From contig CAOLHI010000418.1 in the NCBI GenBank assembly GCA_948474755.1, forward strand, positions 710,406-774,405: a stretch of DNA of 64,000 bases. Direction: 5' to 3'. Below the pieces are notes generated by a model, which saw nothing but the letters and a program-made list of their open reading frames with translations, had not been told where the DNA came from and did no database searches. Positions within the stretch are counted from its first letter, which is position 1, and the number at the start of each line of letters is the position of its first letter. Source of the stretch: Ctenosaura bakeri (taxonomy: Eukaryota; Chordata; Lepidosauria; Squamata; Iguanidae). Positions 10,577-21,440 of the stretch are shown here, piece by piece. Made by a program: the position numbers and the translations under genes.

Positions 10577-11036
10577 GTAATTTGCAGTTAGCTGCACACT
10601 TTAGCTTGACAGTTTGATGCTGGTGAAAGAAATGAAGGCTGAGAACAGACCAGAAGAGTAAATTTTCTGTTATTTACCTGCTTGCATAGTTCTCATACCT
10701 GGTGTGGTGGAGGTGGGTTATACTTACCATACTTTGATTTTCTTCATTTGCCTCTGCATTACAAGTTGAGCATCCCTAACCTGGAAGTCCAAAATCTGAA
10801 AACTTCCAAAAACTGAAACTTTTTACTGCCTGCTGCCTGCTTCTGCCTTTGAGGTGATGACTGTGGCACTCCTGCTCATTCGTCTTTCAGATCCTCAGGG
10901 CCTTTCCCACCTACATTGTTCTAGTGCTATTATTGCACTTTCAACATCCTGTGGAGTTCTGGAGTTTGTAGTTTACTGAGGCCAAAGAGCTCTCTGGCTG
11001 AAAATTCTAAATGCCTCTCCCTAAACTGCAAACCCA

Positions 11037-12504
11037 GTAAAGTAAATTTTAGTGTATTTGACTAAAAGCCATTACAAATATAGTTAAAACCATAAAACCA
11101 GTATAAAATATATTAATATCATCACTGTCATATAATCTAAAAGACAAAACAGAGGTAGACTGGGACTTGATTTTTCCCATATTGGAGACAAGATGGGGGA
11201 ACATGGCTACCACAGGGTTAAAGGGGTAGCTAAGGTATGTATTAAGATATGTTGAGGTTTATATATAGTTAAGAAAGACCTAGAGAGAGGAAAAGTGAAA
11301 TTTAGCGAAAGCATAATAAGGTAAACAAGCAGAGTATCAGGAAAAGGATTATAGGAGTACCGGGGGACAGAAAAATCTAAGAAAGAACCAACTAGCATAG
11401 AGAAAAGATAATAAGGGAAGATGTGTGTGTGTTTTTTCTTCTTTTTTTCGGTTTGTGGTTTTTTTTCTTTTTCTTTGGGGTTAAATGTATTTTATGTATT
11501 TTATTATTATTCAGATTGTATATTTGAAATGTGAACAATATGGATTGGTTGAAATTCGATGTGGAAAAGTTCAATAAAAAGATTTGAAAATCAATAAAAT
11601 ATATATACATATATCCATATAAATATTAAATCAGAGAGTCCCCGGCACAGTCTATGGCAATCTCTTTCAAATAGTTTGCATGAATGCTTTTAGCAGCTTT
11701 GGCAAATAAAGCTGTTTTATATTTAACCAGTGGATCACAATCTGAGAGCAACCAGCAAAGTTTTATGTAGGGAGTCTCACCTTGCAAGGGAGCCAGAATA
11801 CATCCCAAAAATCTCTTTTGAGGATTTTGATAAAGTGGGCAGAAAAATAGGTAGTGTATGATGTCCTCTACCTCCCCCATGCCACAAATGCAGATCCTTA
11901 AGTGTCTTGGAATGTTACTACATCTGCCATCAAAAACAGATGTTGGCATAATTTGAAGACACAGTTCCGTGAATGCTGTTCTCAAAGAGGGAAAAGTGAG
12001 TGTATGTAGGTGCTGAGCTCTCAGATGGTTAGGTTTCACCATATGATACCAGGCTGAAAACTTTGATCTTTTAATTACACTTAGGTCCTGCTCATTATCC
12101 AGTTTATAAATATAGTCCCTCACTTTAGTTTTAAATCCCTCAAAAACAAACATATCTGTTGAGAGACACTTGGTTATTAGCAGGTCCTGGACTAGCTTAG
12201 CCCAGCCATTGCTCAGCTAAGCACAGCTTAGGCAGACGATCATCTGTCATGTCTAGGACCCTTTTATAATACGTAAAAATTGCCAACTCAGACCTTGCTT
12301 TTACAGATGGCACACCTAATTCTGTTCTGAGGAATGCAGCTGGAGTTCCTGGTGGTACTGCCAGCAAAGATCTAAAAAATTTATTCTGGAAGACTTCCAG
12401 GTCATTCAGATTCCTATGATTTACCCCCCAAATCTCTACACCATATAGCATTTGGGCCAGTATTTTCCCTGAATACACTTTCAGAGTTGGGAGCACCAAT
12501 TTCC
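11037..12504 (-). mobile_element. Non-CR1 LINE, 3' part of ORF2 (pseudogene)
   Basis: Two minus-strand frames (12197-12499, then 11626-12153) encode RT-downstream sequence: QMLYGVEIWG, QNKFFRSLLAVPPGTP, then a C-terminal zinc-knuckle-like CICGMGEVEDIIHYLFFCPL. One frameshift or stop separates them. The C-terminal layout matches pieces at 43640-44045 and 49120-49560, so one LINE family is implied. I do not assign the clade. Flanking AACTGCAAACCC copies mark the insertion. A plus-strand L1-like tail interrupts it at about 11166-11605. Confidence 0.75.
11166..11605 (+). mobile_element. L1-like LINE 3' tail nested in the minus-strand LINE
   Basis: The plus strand shows GACAAGATGGGGGAACATGG, a T/A-rich untranslated region, and a terminus TTCAATAAAAAGATTTG at about 11569-11588. 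This is the kind of ending seen in reptile L1s. The boundary is approximate and no target duplication was found. Confidence 0.5.
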
Positions 12505-12583
12505 AACTGCAAACCCCAGGATTCCATAGAATGTTGAAAGTGGAATAATAGTACTATAACAGTGTAGTGTGGAAAGGCCCTCA

Positions 12584-14454
12584 GTCTCTCTCCATCCTCA
12601 TGTCCCATACACAACACAAGTAGCGAACCAAGGAGATGCGAGGCTAGGGAGAGATGTGAGGATCTGTGAAATGGTGGGAATCTAAGCATAGTGTTTAGTG
12701 CAAACTCATGCCTCCAACCATTTCACAGATCCTCCTGTCTCTGTCCAGCCTCATATATCATTCTTTCACTACTTCCATATGAGACGCAATGCTGGAGAGA
12801 AACTGAGGATCTGAGAGACTGAGGCTATAAGGGACCTGATAACCATATACGAACAAACAAAAAACAACAGTACTATACAGGAGGTCTCCGGGCAACTCTG
12901 CCAACTGGCTCATTTCTGCCTTCAAGATGGAGTGCTCCTGCTCATTTGTTGGAGGGCTCCCTGGTGATCTCCTGTACAACACTGTATTTTATGCATATGC
13001 AAATACAGGTATTCCAAAAATTGAAATACAAAACACTTCTGGTCCCAAGCATTTCAGATGAGGGGTGTTGAACCTGTATATAACTTGTGGGAGTCCATCC
13101 TCCGTTGGAATTACCCTGAGGATGCTCTCCTGCATAGGAGCCCCATAGCAAGCCCTGGGTAATTTTATTGCCAGCCAGGGATAGTCTGGGTAGAAATAAT
13201 TGTTAAGGGACTTGGTTCTCCCATTGACCAGAAGGAGATGCTGGATTGCATCACTGAAAAGGCTGGAATGCTTCTCTGTTGTATGCTGTCTGTGGCATCT
13301 TTTACCACTAATGAAGATCATCCTACAGCAGTGATGTGTCAGTGTTCAATACCCAATGGAGTTTTGGGGAGATCTGGAATTAAATCCAGTTCCAGAACAA
13401 AACACTTGTTAACATATATTTTACAGTCGGATTACAAACCAATTTAGGCAGAAACCACTTTAAGCATTGCACGTGTGGTACTGGGAACTGTCAAGTCAAG
13501 AATGTGGCATTACATTCTTTAAAGACTCAAGCCAAAACTTAATTCTAAATTCAATAATATTAAAAGTACAATAGAGAAAAGATTTTTTATTTTAAAGAGG
13601 GCAAAGGCAGCGTGGTAAGTCCCATACCTTATTTGTGAGAAACAAGACACGTTTAAGTTTAAGCTTAGTTAGATACTTTTCTCCATAACTGCAAATGTAG
13701 TGGCTGGGTCCCAAAACCACTCTGTACATGCTCAGTAACATCCTCTTCATCATTATTATTTTAAGGTTAAAACACAAGAATGAAAACATGGTCTGGGACT
13801 ATACTGCACCTTCAATAAAGCTAAACCACTAAACTTAGGGATGCTAAAATGATGCTAGTATTTAACTAGTCAATACCCAGTAAAATTGAATTTTGTCTAT
13901 AACTTTGCATTAGGACTTTATAAAGTCAGTAAACACTATCTTCTATCATACTGCTGCTTCTTATTTCTTCAGTTTTGTCACAGATGAACAAATGGCTGAA
14001 AAATTTAATGTACTTAAGGTCTTTGAATGAAAATAGAAATTCCAGTTTAGTGTAACAGGCATGACACACTTCAGTGGAAGACAATAATCATGGCATAGCT
14101 TAAAAGTAAACACTAGCTCACCCAAGGCATGTGATTTGTTCAAATATTGCTAAAGAACAAGAATTCTAAACGCACAGCCACTTTGAGTATCTAAAATAAG
14201 TATGTAGGTTATAATCCAATATAGATTTACTTGGTGGTAAGTCCCATGGAACTCAGCAGAGACTGAGCTCAGCGGGACTTCTGAGTATTATATATATGCC
14301 TAGGAGTGCATGACTAATTCAGTAGATATGTCAGGTTCTGAAGTCAATATGGCTGTTCTCATGCCACAAAGGTAAGTAAGAAGGGTTGTAACAGCCTGGG
14401 CTGATCTTGTGTGGACATTATCTTCAAAATTAGTCAGGCAGGGCTACAGGCATT
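12584..14454. other. Unassigned intergenic sequence
   Basis: Nothing gene-like. At 14215-14290 a short ancient repeat is visible (GGTAAGTCCCATGGAACTC, GCGGGACTTCTGAGTA). The rest has no recognised element. Confidence 0.4.
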
Positions 14455-14484
14455 ACAGGGACATGGTGGTTCTGGAGAGCTGCT

Positions 14485-14985
14485 TTGGTCAGACTCAACC
14501 TGGAATCTTCTGTCCGGTTCTGGGCATCACAGTTCAGGAAGGATATTGACAACCTGGAATGTGTCCACAAGAAGGCAACCAAAATGGTAGAAGGCCTGAA
14601 AAATTGGGAGTATGGTAGCTGGGTATGTTTAGCCTGGAGAAGAGCAGGTTAAGAGGCAACAAGATAGCTATGTTTAGCTAACTAAACATATGGAGAACGG
14701 AGCAAGCTTGTTTTCTGCTACTCCAGAGACTAGCACATGGAGCAATAGCTTCAAACTTCAGGAAAAGAGATTCCATCTAAACATTAGGAAGAACTTCCTG
14801 ATGGTTGGAACAGTTTGACTGTGGAATGCGCTGCCTGGGAGTGTGGTGAGGTCTCCTTCTTTGGAGGTTTTTAAACAGAGGCTGATGGACATCTGTCAGG
14901 AGTGCTTTGATGGTGTGTTCCTGCATGGCAGCTGGTTGGACTCGTGGCTCTTGTGGTCTCTTCCAACTCTGTGGTTCTTCAAACT
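14485..14985 (+). mobile_element. CR1 fragment
   Basis: The plus strand follows CR1 ORF2 from the FWASQFRKDIDNLE-like part, through the Q/KRRLRG region (broken by indels), to [13 protein letters not shown], with a 3' UTR ending GGTCTCTTCCAACTCTGTGG. It has many frameshifts and is older than the copies at 3951-4866 and 24196-24807. Confidence 0.85.
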
Positions 14986-15523
14986 AAAAATATTTTTGGA
15001 GTTCCCTAATAATACATTCAAAGCACCAAGGAGATGTCTTCTATAAACTGCTGTATATGTGATATGCAACAAAAAAAAGTCTGTTTTCAGACCATTCATG
15101 TCTTCTCAAGCATGTTAGCCATGTTGCTCTTGTTGAGAATGCGGTTCATGCAGAGAAGTGGGAGGAGATCTACAGCCCCAAATAATATTTGATCGCCATA
15201 CATCACAAATCCAGGCCACCAGAAGTCTGTCCCCTCTGAGCTGCCCTAGAATGACTTTTGCTACAGAGATACAATCCGGACAGAGCTTACAGAATAAGTC
15301 ACTCAAGAGACACGCAATATTTCCCTAAGCAAGTCCAACTGATAGTGGAGATATCTCTGTCCTCTAAATATGACAATTCTTCCAGCCTTCAGTACAAGTG
15401 AAATTGTCCTCTCAATTTTCCAGTAGAGTTAGAACAATGTCTAGAAAGGTGATGATATGTTGGCATCCAAAGTGCAACATCACAAGGCCATTTATTTTAA
15501 TAGACCAAAATATTGGGTTTTGG

Positions 15524-16195
15524 CTACCACCAAGTGAAGAGAAATTTGTAGAAAAAGTCATTGGATTTGAAGCGGAAGCCTTTCTCCATCGTATAGGCCT
15601 GGAAAGAGATCTTGTAACCTTTGGCTTCTATGTCCATTTTGATGCAGTCCAGTAAGTCAGAGATGCTTGGCGAGGCCTTCCAGGGACCAAACATCACCAC
15701 TGATTTCTTGTAAGTGTCCAAATTGTTGAGGACGTCATGGCACCTGACAACGTCATCCTCAGTTTTCATCACACACACCACGACGCTGGATTGACGGGCA
15801 GCCACCGCTTCAGCCCTGGCTATGCGGATCATCAACTCAATGTTCTCCGTGTAGCTGGGAACCCGAGCTAGGAACTGTTTTCTGGCCACCAGCTCACCAA
15901 AGATCTGAGGGGAATCCTCCAGCTGTTTGATCAGTGGCTCAATCTCATAAAAGAGGGCTTCCTTGTACACATCCTGGACACACTGATTGGACACCTGGTT
16001 GCTGCGTAGGTATTCCAAGATGTATTTAAAATAAGTCCCAGGCCGGTCAATGAAGTACCTCCCTTCTGAATCAGTGCGAGGTTTGGACTGGCCATTGGCA
16101 AACATCTCGGCCAGCTTGGAACCAGGATATTTCTTCAGGGTGCTCAAGGTGGTTGTGAACATCTCTCCCCCAACATTCAACTCTACGATTTGTGA
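15524..16195 (-). CDS. KCTD14: KCTD14 coding exon 2 (BTB/POZ domain protein)
   Basis: It encodes 223 residues. The BTB (T1-type) domain covers about the first 95: IVELNVGGEMFTTTLSTLKK, then GRYFIDRPGTYFKYILEYLR and VYKEALFYEI. The KCTD14-type C-terminal region follows and ends in FKFLFTWW, like the human protein's FTFTWW. The acceptor TTTCTTTCTTATGCAG sits at 16196-16211. The in-frame ATG at 16201 lies inside this acceptor, so it is not the start. KCTD proteins form BTB oligomers, often as Cullin-3 adaptors. The role of KCTD14 itself is poorly known. A possible poly(A) signal (AATAAA on minus) is at 15491-15496, close to the stop. Confidence 0.93.
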   Translation of the reverse strand, partial: SQIVELNVGGEMFTTTLSTLKKYPGSKLAEMFANGQSKPRTDSEGRYFIDRPGTYFKYILEYLRSNQVSNQCVQDVYKEALFYEIEPLIKQLEDSPQIFGELVARKQFLARVPSYTENIELMIRIARAEAVAARQSSVVVCVMKTEDDVVRCHDVLNNLDTYKKSVVMFGPWKASPSISDLLDCIKMDIEAKGYKISFQAYTMEKGFRFKSNDFFYKFLFTWW

Positions 16196-16254
16196 CTGCA
16201 TAAGAAAGAAATGAAGGAGGGAGTATTAAAGATTACACTTCTCAGAATTAAGTA

Positions 16255-16627
16255 CAGGCAGCCCTCTGCATTTACAGGTTTCACTTTTGCAGATTTGATT
16301 ATTCATGGATTATTTGCTGTCACCTCTGCTGCCTCCTTATGCCACTGCAAGCCTCGTGAGACTGAGAAACTGCAAACAAGGCTTGTAAGTCCTTATTTAA
16401 AAAATGGTGTGGGGCAGCGGTGGAGGTGGCAGGAAATCCCACCAGCCAGCCACTTCTGCCTTGTGAAGGAACCCTCATGCCTCAAAGGAATCCACGGTGG
16501 GTTGAATATGGTGATCGTACTTTTTTGTGTGTTAAATGTGGTTTGGGAGGACCTAGAGTTATTCATGTTTTTTCCACTTTCACAGGGATCCTGTGCCCCT
16601 AACCTAGCAAATAGGGAGGGATGACTG
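16255..16627. mobile_element. Tigger-like MITE, 373 bp, TA target site
   Basis: The termini CAGGCAGCCCTCTGCATTTA and (reversed) CAGTCATCCCTCCCTATTTG are flanked by TA on both sides (16253-16254, 16628-16629). CAG termini with TA duplication and a CCCTCC-type end resemble pogo/Tigger elements of the Tc1/mariner superfamily. It has no transposase. It lies in the KCTD14 intron, about 60 bp upstream of the exon 2 acceptor. Confidence 0.8.
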
Positions 16628-16639
16628 TATAGAGAGGAT

Positions 16640-17164
16640 AGGGAGAATTCTAAACTGAGAAAAAATGGTGCAGCTACTTTGAGTGGCAAATTCCTTTTCT
16701 CCTGGAAATTGACCGTTATTTAATTTACTGTGCAATAATGGATCGCTTTCTCTTGGGACATCTTGGGACAAAGCTGGGAGGAAGGCTAAATTGGTGATTT
16801 AGATCACAGGCGATGACATTTTATGGCATGTACATGTGACTGATCAATGCACACGTCCATGTGTTGTTATGTAAGTGGAATCATCACACGTGCTGACTTT
16901 CACACGGGCTTCATGCCATTTCCTATAATTGCATATTTTAAATAAACAAATTTGTCTAAAATGGAATAACCAAAGCATTGCCGCCTTGAGGTGAACTATG
17001 CTTAAAGAAAAAGTTCAAAAGTTTGTAAGTCTATAGTTTAAGCATCATGTTGCACAGAATCTCAGGAATCGTGGTTAATGAGGATACTGAAAACTGTATT
17101 CGTCCCCAACTCCTCACAAAGCCGTCACTGGACAGTTAAAGTGGACTGTAGTGTTAACTGATTG
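16640..17164. other. KCTD14: KCTD14 intron, unassigned
   Basis: No repeat or conserved element recognised in this part of the intron. Confidence 0.4.
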
Positions 17165-17310
17165 GGGTAAACGATGTGGTTGTGTCCTTTCAAGTCGTCT
17201 CCAACTTATGGCAACCCTCGGGCAAACCGATCACAGGGTTTTCTGAAGCTGAGAACGTGTGGCACACCTAAGGTCACCCAGTGGCCAATTGCATGTCCCT
17301 CTACCCCAGT
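17165..17310 (-). mobile_element. tRNA-derived SINE (type B), 3' part
   Basis: The reverse strand shows the family tail: TTTCAAGTCGTCTCCAACTT, ATGGCAACCCT, CACAGGGTTTTCTG, AAGGTCACCCAGTGG. It lies head-to-head against the plus-strand copy that begins at 17311. Confidence 0.8.
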
Positions 17311-17560
17311 CAGAGAGGCAGTGTGGTGTAATGGTTTGAGCACTGAACTACAACTCTGGAGACAAGGGTTTGAATCCCCACTTGGCCACGGAAACATAGG
17401 TGATCTTGGGCAAGTCACACTCTCTCAGCCTCAGAGGAAAGCAAAGGCAAATCCCCTCTGAACAAATTCTGCCACAAACCCCTGTGATATGTTTGCCCTA
17501 AAGTTGCCATAAGTCAAAAACAATTTGAAGGCATGCAACAACAACTATTTAGAAATACAA
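17311..17560 (+). mobile_element. tRNA-derived SINE (type B), near full length
   Basis: The A-box region is GTGTGGTGTAATGGTTTGAG and the B-box GGGTTTGAATCCCC. These are followed by CACACTCTCTCAGCCTCAGA, GGCAAATCCCCTCTGAACAA, and the tail GCCATAAGTCAAAAACAATT with CAACAACAAC. This is the best-preserved type B copy here. The sequence is a SINE, not a tRNA gene. Confidence 0.88.
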
Positions 17561-17573
17561 CAATGTATAAATT

Positions 17574-17640
17574 AAATAAATAAATAAATAAATAAAAATA
17601 AATAAAATAAAACAATAAATAAAACAATTTATAAATAAAG
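17574..17640. repeat. AAAT-type microsatellite
   Basis: Imperfect (AAAT)n/(AATA)n run following the SINE, probably grown from its tail. Confidence 0.85.
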
Positions 17641-17689
17641 AAGGGGACAGACGGAGTTACCATTGGAATGCAAAGTCAGCAAACAAAAG

Positions 17690-17850
17690 AGTTCTAGGCA
17701 TGAACAATTTTCAGTGTCTCACTCTCTGCAATGCTAGACATTTGGGAACTGAAGGAAAATTTTATGAGGGGGCAATATGCTTATTTGGGGAGGACAATGT
17801 CTTCATTGTACCTCTCTCTCGTGTAGCTACACTCCAGCAAACTGGATTTT
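17690..17850. mobile_element. Unclassified interspersed repeat U1
   Basis: The text ATGAACAATTTTCAGTGTCT, CACTCTCTGCAATGCTAGAC and GGGGAGGACAATGTCTTCAT recurs in diverged form at about 21870-22000 and 53280-53420. I could not see its ends or class. Confidence 0.5.
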
Positions 17851-18091
17851 CCCCCCTTAGCAACCCTGAGAAACCCATGTCTTTTTTTCACTCACCGTTT
17901 GGAGACTGTTCGCATTTTGTTTTGCAAAAGATTTTGATTCTGAGGAAATGCTCATCTTTCCCTCTGTCCCTTTGGGAAGAAAGCCAGAGAAATCCACAGC
18001 TTGGTAGACAGGGTGGTGGCGGAGGTTAGTGGGTTTGCCTTACTTTCCTGCGATCTCTTTTTTTTTTCCAGCTGCCAGAGAGAACACTCAC

Positions 18092-18163
18092 ACGCCTGCA
18101 GGTGCTGGCCTGCTCCCACTCTGCAGCCCTCTCCTCTGATTCGGCCACAGGTTCCAAGCGCAT
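18092..18163 (-). CDS. KCTD14: KCTD14 coding exon 1 (predicted)
   Basis: The minus strand from ATG at 18163 gives 24 codons (MRLEPVAESEERAAEWEQAS followed by TCRR). It then meets a strong donor GTGAGT at 18091-18086 in phase 0. Exon 2 begins with a full codon (TCA) after its acceptor, so the two join in frame to a 247-residue protein, close to the 255 residues of human KCTD14, which also has a poorly conserved leader before STVVELNVGG. The assignment rests on splice sites, phase, position and length. The leader is not conserved enough to confirm by sequence. Confidence 0.7.
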
Positions 18164-18311
18164 GAGAGAGTCTGCTGCAGGCGGAAGTGTTTCTCACCCT
18201 GCCCTCTCTCTTCTGACGAGCCTTTTGGGAGAGAGAAGGCAGCCTTGTCGTGGGAGGGACAGTGGCCGTGCAGCATTTTCAGTATTCCTTCTCCCCCACC
18301 CACCCACCTAA

Positions 18312-18317
<6 letters not shown>

Positions 18318-18342
<25 letters not shown>
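18318..18342. repeat. CA microsatellite
   Basis: (AC)n run preceded by GCGC. It lies upstream of KCTD14 exon 1. Confidence 0.95.
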
Positions 18343-18678
18343 TGGTCAATTGTGACTAACACCAGGCTAAGAAATCAGTTCCTCCTATTCTCTGCTCTCT
18401 ACCCTGCCTCTGGCTCACAACTCAGTTGTCATTGCCTTCAGCACCACCTTTGTGTGACTGTCATTTGCTGAACCGGTTACACCCTGATTCCAGGGTTTAG
18501 CCTGGCTTACTTTTGTCCTTTGTCCTTTTTTTTAAAGGAACAGTATGCAGGGACGGTATTCCAGCAGGCCTGTCCAGTCAATGTTTAACTAGGAATTTTA
18601 AAATTGTGTATTACAAATGTTTTCATGTATTTTTAGCTGTATTTTAACTTATAAAGTACCCCACCTCATGCCATGGGA

Positions 18679-18679
18679 A

Positions 18680-18727
<48 letters not shown>
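18679..18727. repeat. AAT microsatellite
   Basis: About 16 tandem AAT/TAA units. Confidence 0.97.
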
Positions 18728-18857
18728 TGCTGTTGTTATATTACTACTACCACTACTATGCACTCACTTGAGGAAGAGCCATAACTCAGCAGAATTATAG
18801 AGCACAAGGAATTTTCCTGGGCATGACCCAGGCATGGTGTATTCACACTATGAAATT

Positions 18858-19087
18858 GATATTATTTATTTATTTATTTATTTGTATCCCGCCTCTCCAT
18901 GTGGATCGAGGCGGCGGACAACTTACAAATAGCATGTATTTTGAAACATTTCTGTACATGCCCCCAACAAGCTGGGTACTAATTTTACCAACCTGCGAAA
19001 GGATGGAAGGCTGAGTCAGGATCGAACTCACAACCTTGTGGCTTGTGGCTTGCAGTACTGGCATTTAACCACTGTGCCACATGGCTC
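18858..19087 (-). mobile_element. tRNA-derived SINE (type A, Sauria-like)
   Basis: On the minus strand: tRNA-like head ending in GTGGCACAGTGGTTAAATGC, B-box-like GAGTTCGATCC, body ACCCAGCTTGTTGGGGGC, and tail GGAGAGGCGGGATAC with (AAAT)n. The second promoter box carries a small duplication (GGCTTGTGGCTTG). The resemblance to squamate Sauria-type SINEs is from memory. Confidence 0.85.
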
Positions 19088-19134
19088 TATCCTATGGAAT
19101 CTTGGGATTTGTAGTTTGGCGAGGGCTTTATTGA

Positions 19135-19320
19135 GAGCCAGTGTAGTGTCGTGGTTTGCACATTGGACTACAACGCTGGAGACCAAGGTTCAATTCCCCA
19201 CTCAGCCATGGAAACGTGACCTTGGCCAACTCACACACTCTCGGCCCCAGAAAACCTCCTGACAGGTTCGCCTTAGGGTTGCCATAAGTTGGAAGGAACA
19301 TGTAGGCACAGAACAACAAC
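19135..19320 (+). mobile_element. tRNA-derived SINE (type B)
   Basis: The head GAGCCAGTGTAGTGTCGTGG is followed by CTGGAGACCAAGGTTCAATT, CACACACTCTCGGCCCCAGA, and the tail GGGTTGCCATAAGTTGGAAG ending in CAACAAC. Confidence 0.88.
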
Positions 19321-19661
19321 CTGGGCTTTATTATTCTCTGCTAGAGAGCTCTAGCGCCATAGTTCAGGGCAATGGACTGTTGCAGTTTGACATGTTTATC
19401 TCTGGTTATATCTAAATAGCTCTGTTCCCAAAACATCCTTACTTGTGGTTTTCCCCAGTCTCTCCTAACATGAAATACACCATAGTGAAAGGTGGCCTTT
19501 GGATTACAACAAAGTGGCAACTAGCAGTACTTGCGCTGGATACAAAGCAACCCATTTTCCAATGGTACATACAAAAGTAAACACAGCAGTTAGCAAGGAA
19601 TACACATTCAACAGGTTAGTATTTTGGTGGCAGGGAGCTTAGCTTAGCTTAGGCTATTTCC

Positions 19662-19842
19662 GCACTAGACTGTTATCGTGCTATTATTCCACTTTCAACA
19701 TCCTACGAAATCCTGGGGTTTGCAGTTTAGGGAGGGGCCTCTACAAAACCTCAAAGACCCCTCCCTAAACTGCAAGACCCAGGGTTCCATAGGATGTGGA
19801 AAGTGGAATAATAGCACTGTAACAGTCTAGTGTGGAAATGGC
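19662..19842. mobile_element. Foldback MITE copy, TSD TTA
   Basis: The arms start GGCTATTTCCGCACTAGACT and end with its complement, TAGTGTGGAAATGGC. The flanks are TTA (19659-19661, 19843-19845). Confidence 0.87.
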
Positions 19843-20263
19843 TTATAGCGACCTGACACCTATGTCTGACCTATGACACATCCGAAGGTGACAGGCAGGA
19901 GAGCCAGGTGTGGAATGGCTCAGCTCTGGAACACATTCCTAAGTATTGTTTGTCAAGGCAAGTCCTCGCTCACCTCACCAAGAATCTGATAACACACCTT
20001 CAGCAATGGAAGGAAACACCCTGGATTCCTGACTTTTATCGTGGTAGAAAAACCTCAGCGATGAACCCTATCCCAGAGCCAAAGGGAAAATGTGCCATGC
20101 TTCTCAATCGTAAGGCCGATTGTGTACCGGTAACAACCTTATTCTCAAGGGGAAACCTCAACCACACCCCTCTTTGTAGTCAGTATTATATTGGTGTTCA
20201 CTGAATAACTGAAGCCTGGACCAACTTTTGAAGTAAAGGGTGTTTCCTGAAATCATCACAATG

Positions 20264-20336
20264 TCATAGAATCATAGGGTTGGAAGAGACTGCAAGGGTC
20301 ATCGAGACCAACCCCGTTCTGCCATGCAGGAGTACA
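20264..20336 (-). mobile_element. CR1 3'-end fragment
   Basis: The reverse of the CR1 3' UTR: ATAGAATCATAGGGTTGGAA and ACCCCGTTCTGCCATGCAGG. Only about 70 bp. Confidence 0.8.
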
Positions 20337-20565
20337 CCACCTGTGACGTCTGTGTTCACTGCTCTGCATCTTCTCCAATAAATCTGCTGTGCAAGTTTAT
20401 TGATCTTGTGTATGAGTCTGATTCTGACAGAAAAGACAGAAGTGACAAATATTCCCAAAGTCGCTAAGGTTAAACTGTTCAGTTTTACATGAGAGATAAG
20501 TGAGTGCATATTTTCTCTACTGCAGGTCAGGATGACCACCAGGTCACCATAGCTATTATCTGTCA

Positions 20566-20810
20566 GGAGCCCTGGTGGTGCAGTGGTTAAATGCCAGTAC
20601 TGCAAGCCACAAGGTTGTGAGTTCGATCCTGCCCGGCTCCAAGGTTGACTCAGCCTTCCATCCTTTCGCAGGTCGTTAAAATGAGTACCCAGCTTGTTGG
20701 GGGCACATATAGAAATGTTTTGAAATACATGCTATTTATAAGTTGTTCGCTGCCTCAATCCATATGGAGAGGCAGGATACAAATAAAAAAATAAGATAAA
20801 ATAAAAAAAT
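20566..20810 (+). mobile_element. tRNA-derived SINE (type A, Sauria-like), near full length
   Basis: Head GAGCCCTGGTGGTGCAGTGG, B-box GAGTTCGATCCTGC, body GACTCAGCCTTCCATCCTTT, GTACCCAGCTTGTTGGGGGC, and tail TATGGAGAGGCAGGATACAA with (AAAT)n. Confidence 0.9.
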
Positions 20811-20939
20811 TTGTCTCCTCTAGTGAATGTTATGAGAACAGCAACTTAGGAATGTACACCTGCTGCATCCTCACTACAAACCTGTTAGGAAAGTTACTAA
20901 CAGTTATGCATATTCTATCTACACACTAAACCATAATCC

Positions 20940-21046
20940 CCCTCATATGGAGGGCAATCCCGACACCATCAAAGCATTCCCAACAGACGGCCATCCAGGC
21001 TCTGTTTAGAAACCTCCAAAGAAGGAGACTCCACCACACTCTGAAG
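20940..21046 (-). mobile_element. CR1 fragment
   Basis: The reverse of the CR1 segment TCTCCTTCTTTGGAGGTTTC with its 3' UTR start (GATGGCCGTCTGTTGGGAAT). Short and isolated. Confidence 0.75.
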
Positions 21047-21189
21047 CATTGATGCTAAATATTCCTACAAAAATATGTGAAAAAGTTATTAATGGGAAGA
21101 GCACACAGAAGAACTACTTTAAGCAGAGAAATACTGAAATTTACGTAGTGAATTTAGGAATGCTTGAAAAAAATTAAAAACTTAGAACA

Positions 21190-21440
21190 ATACATTGTTG
21201 CTGTTGTGTGCTTTCAAGTCATTTCCAACTTACAGTGACACTATCATGGTTTTCCCCCCCAAGATTCATTCATTCATTCATTCATTCATTCATTCATTCA
21301 TTCATTCATTCAGGGTGTCATTGCCTTCCTCTGAAACTGAGAGACTGTAACTTCCCCAAGGTTTCCATGGCTGAGCAGGGATTCCAACCCTGGTCTCCCA
21401 GAGTCCTTAGCCCAGTACTCAAACCACAGGCTCTCACATC
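21190..21440 (-). mobile_element. tRNA-derived SINE (type B) with ATTC microsatellite
   Basis: Reverse orientation: GTGTGCTTTCAAGTCATTTC, then CTGAAACTGAGAGACTGTAA, CCAAGGTTTCCATGGCTGAG, and the head complement GTCTCCCAGAGTCC. A (CATT)n run of about 12 units (21264-21311) replaces part of the body. Confidence 0.82.
21264..21311. repeat. CATT tetranucleotide microsatellite
   Basis: About 12 perfect CATT units inside the type B SINE body. Confidence 0.96.

Larger units (their letters stand above)
10898..12580. mobile_element. Foldback MITE split by LINE insertion, TSD TCA
   Basis: The left arm (10898-11036) starts GGGCCTTTCCCACC. The right arm (about 12505-12580) ends GGAAAGGCCC. Both sides have TCA (10895-10897, 12581-12583). 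Between them lies LINE sequence flanked by AACTGCAAACCC at each side, the LINE's own target duplication, cut from the middle of the MITE. Confidence 0.85.

Noticed and set aside
15398..15655. 85-codon plus frame
   Set aside because: Antisense to KCTD14 exon 2 and its 3' UTR.
16199..16201. ATG as KCTD14 start
   Set aside because: It is part of the splice acceptor TTATGCAG; a phase-matched upstream exon is available.
17311..17400. tRNA gene
   Set aside because: The A/B-box text is the head of a SINE; no cloverleaf or acceptor stem could be folded.
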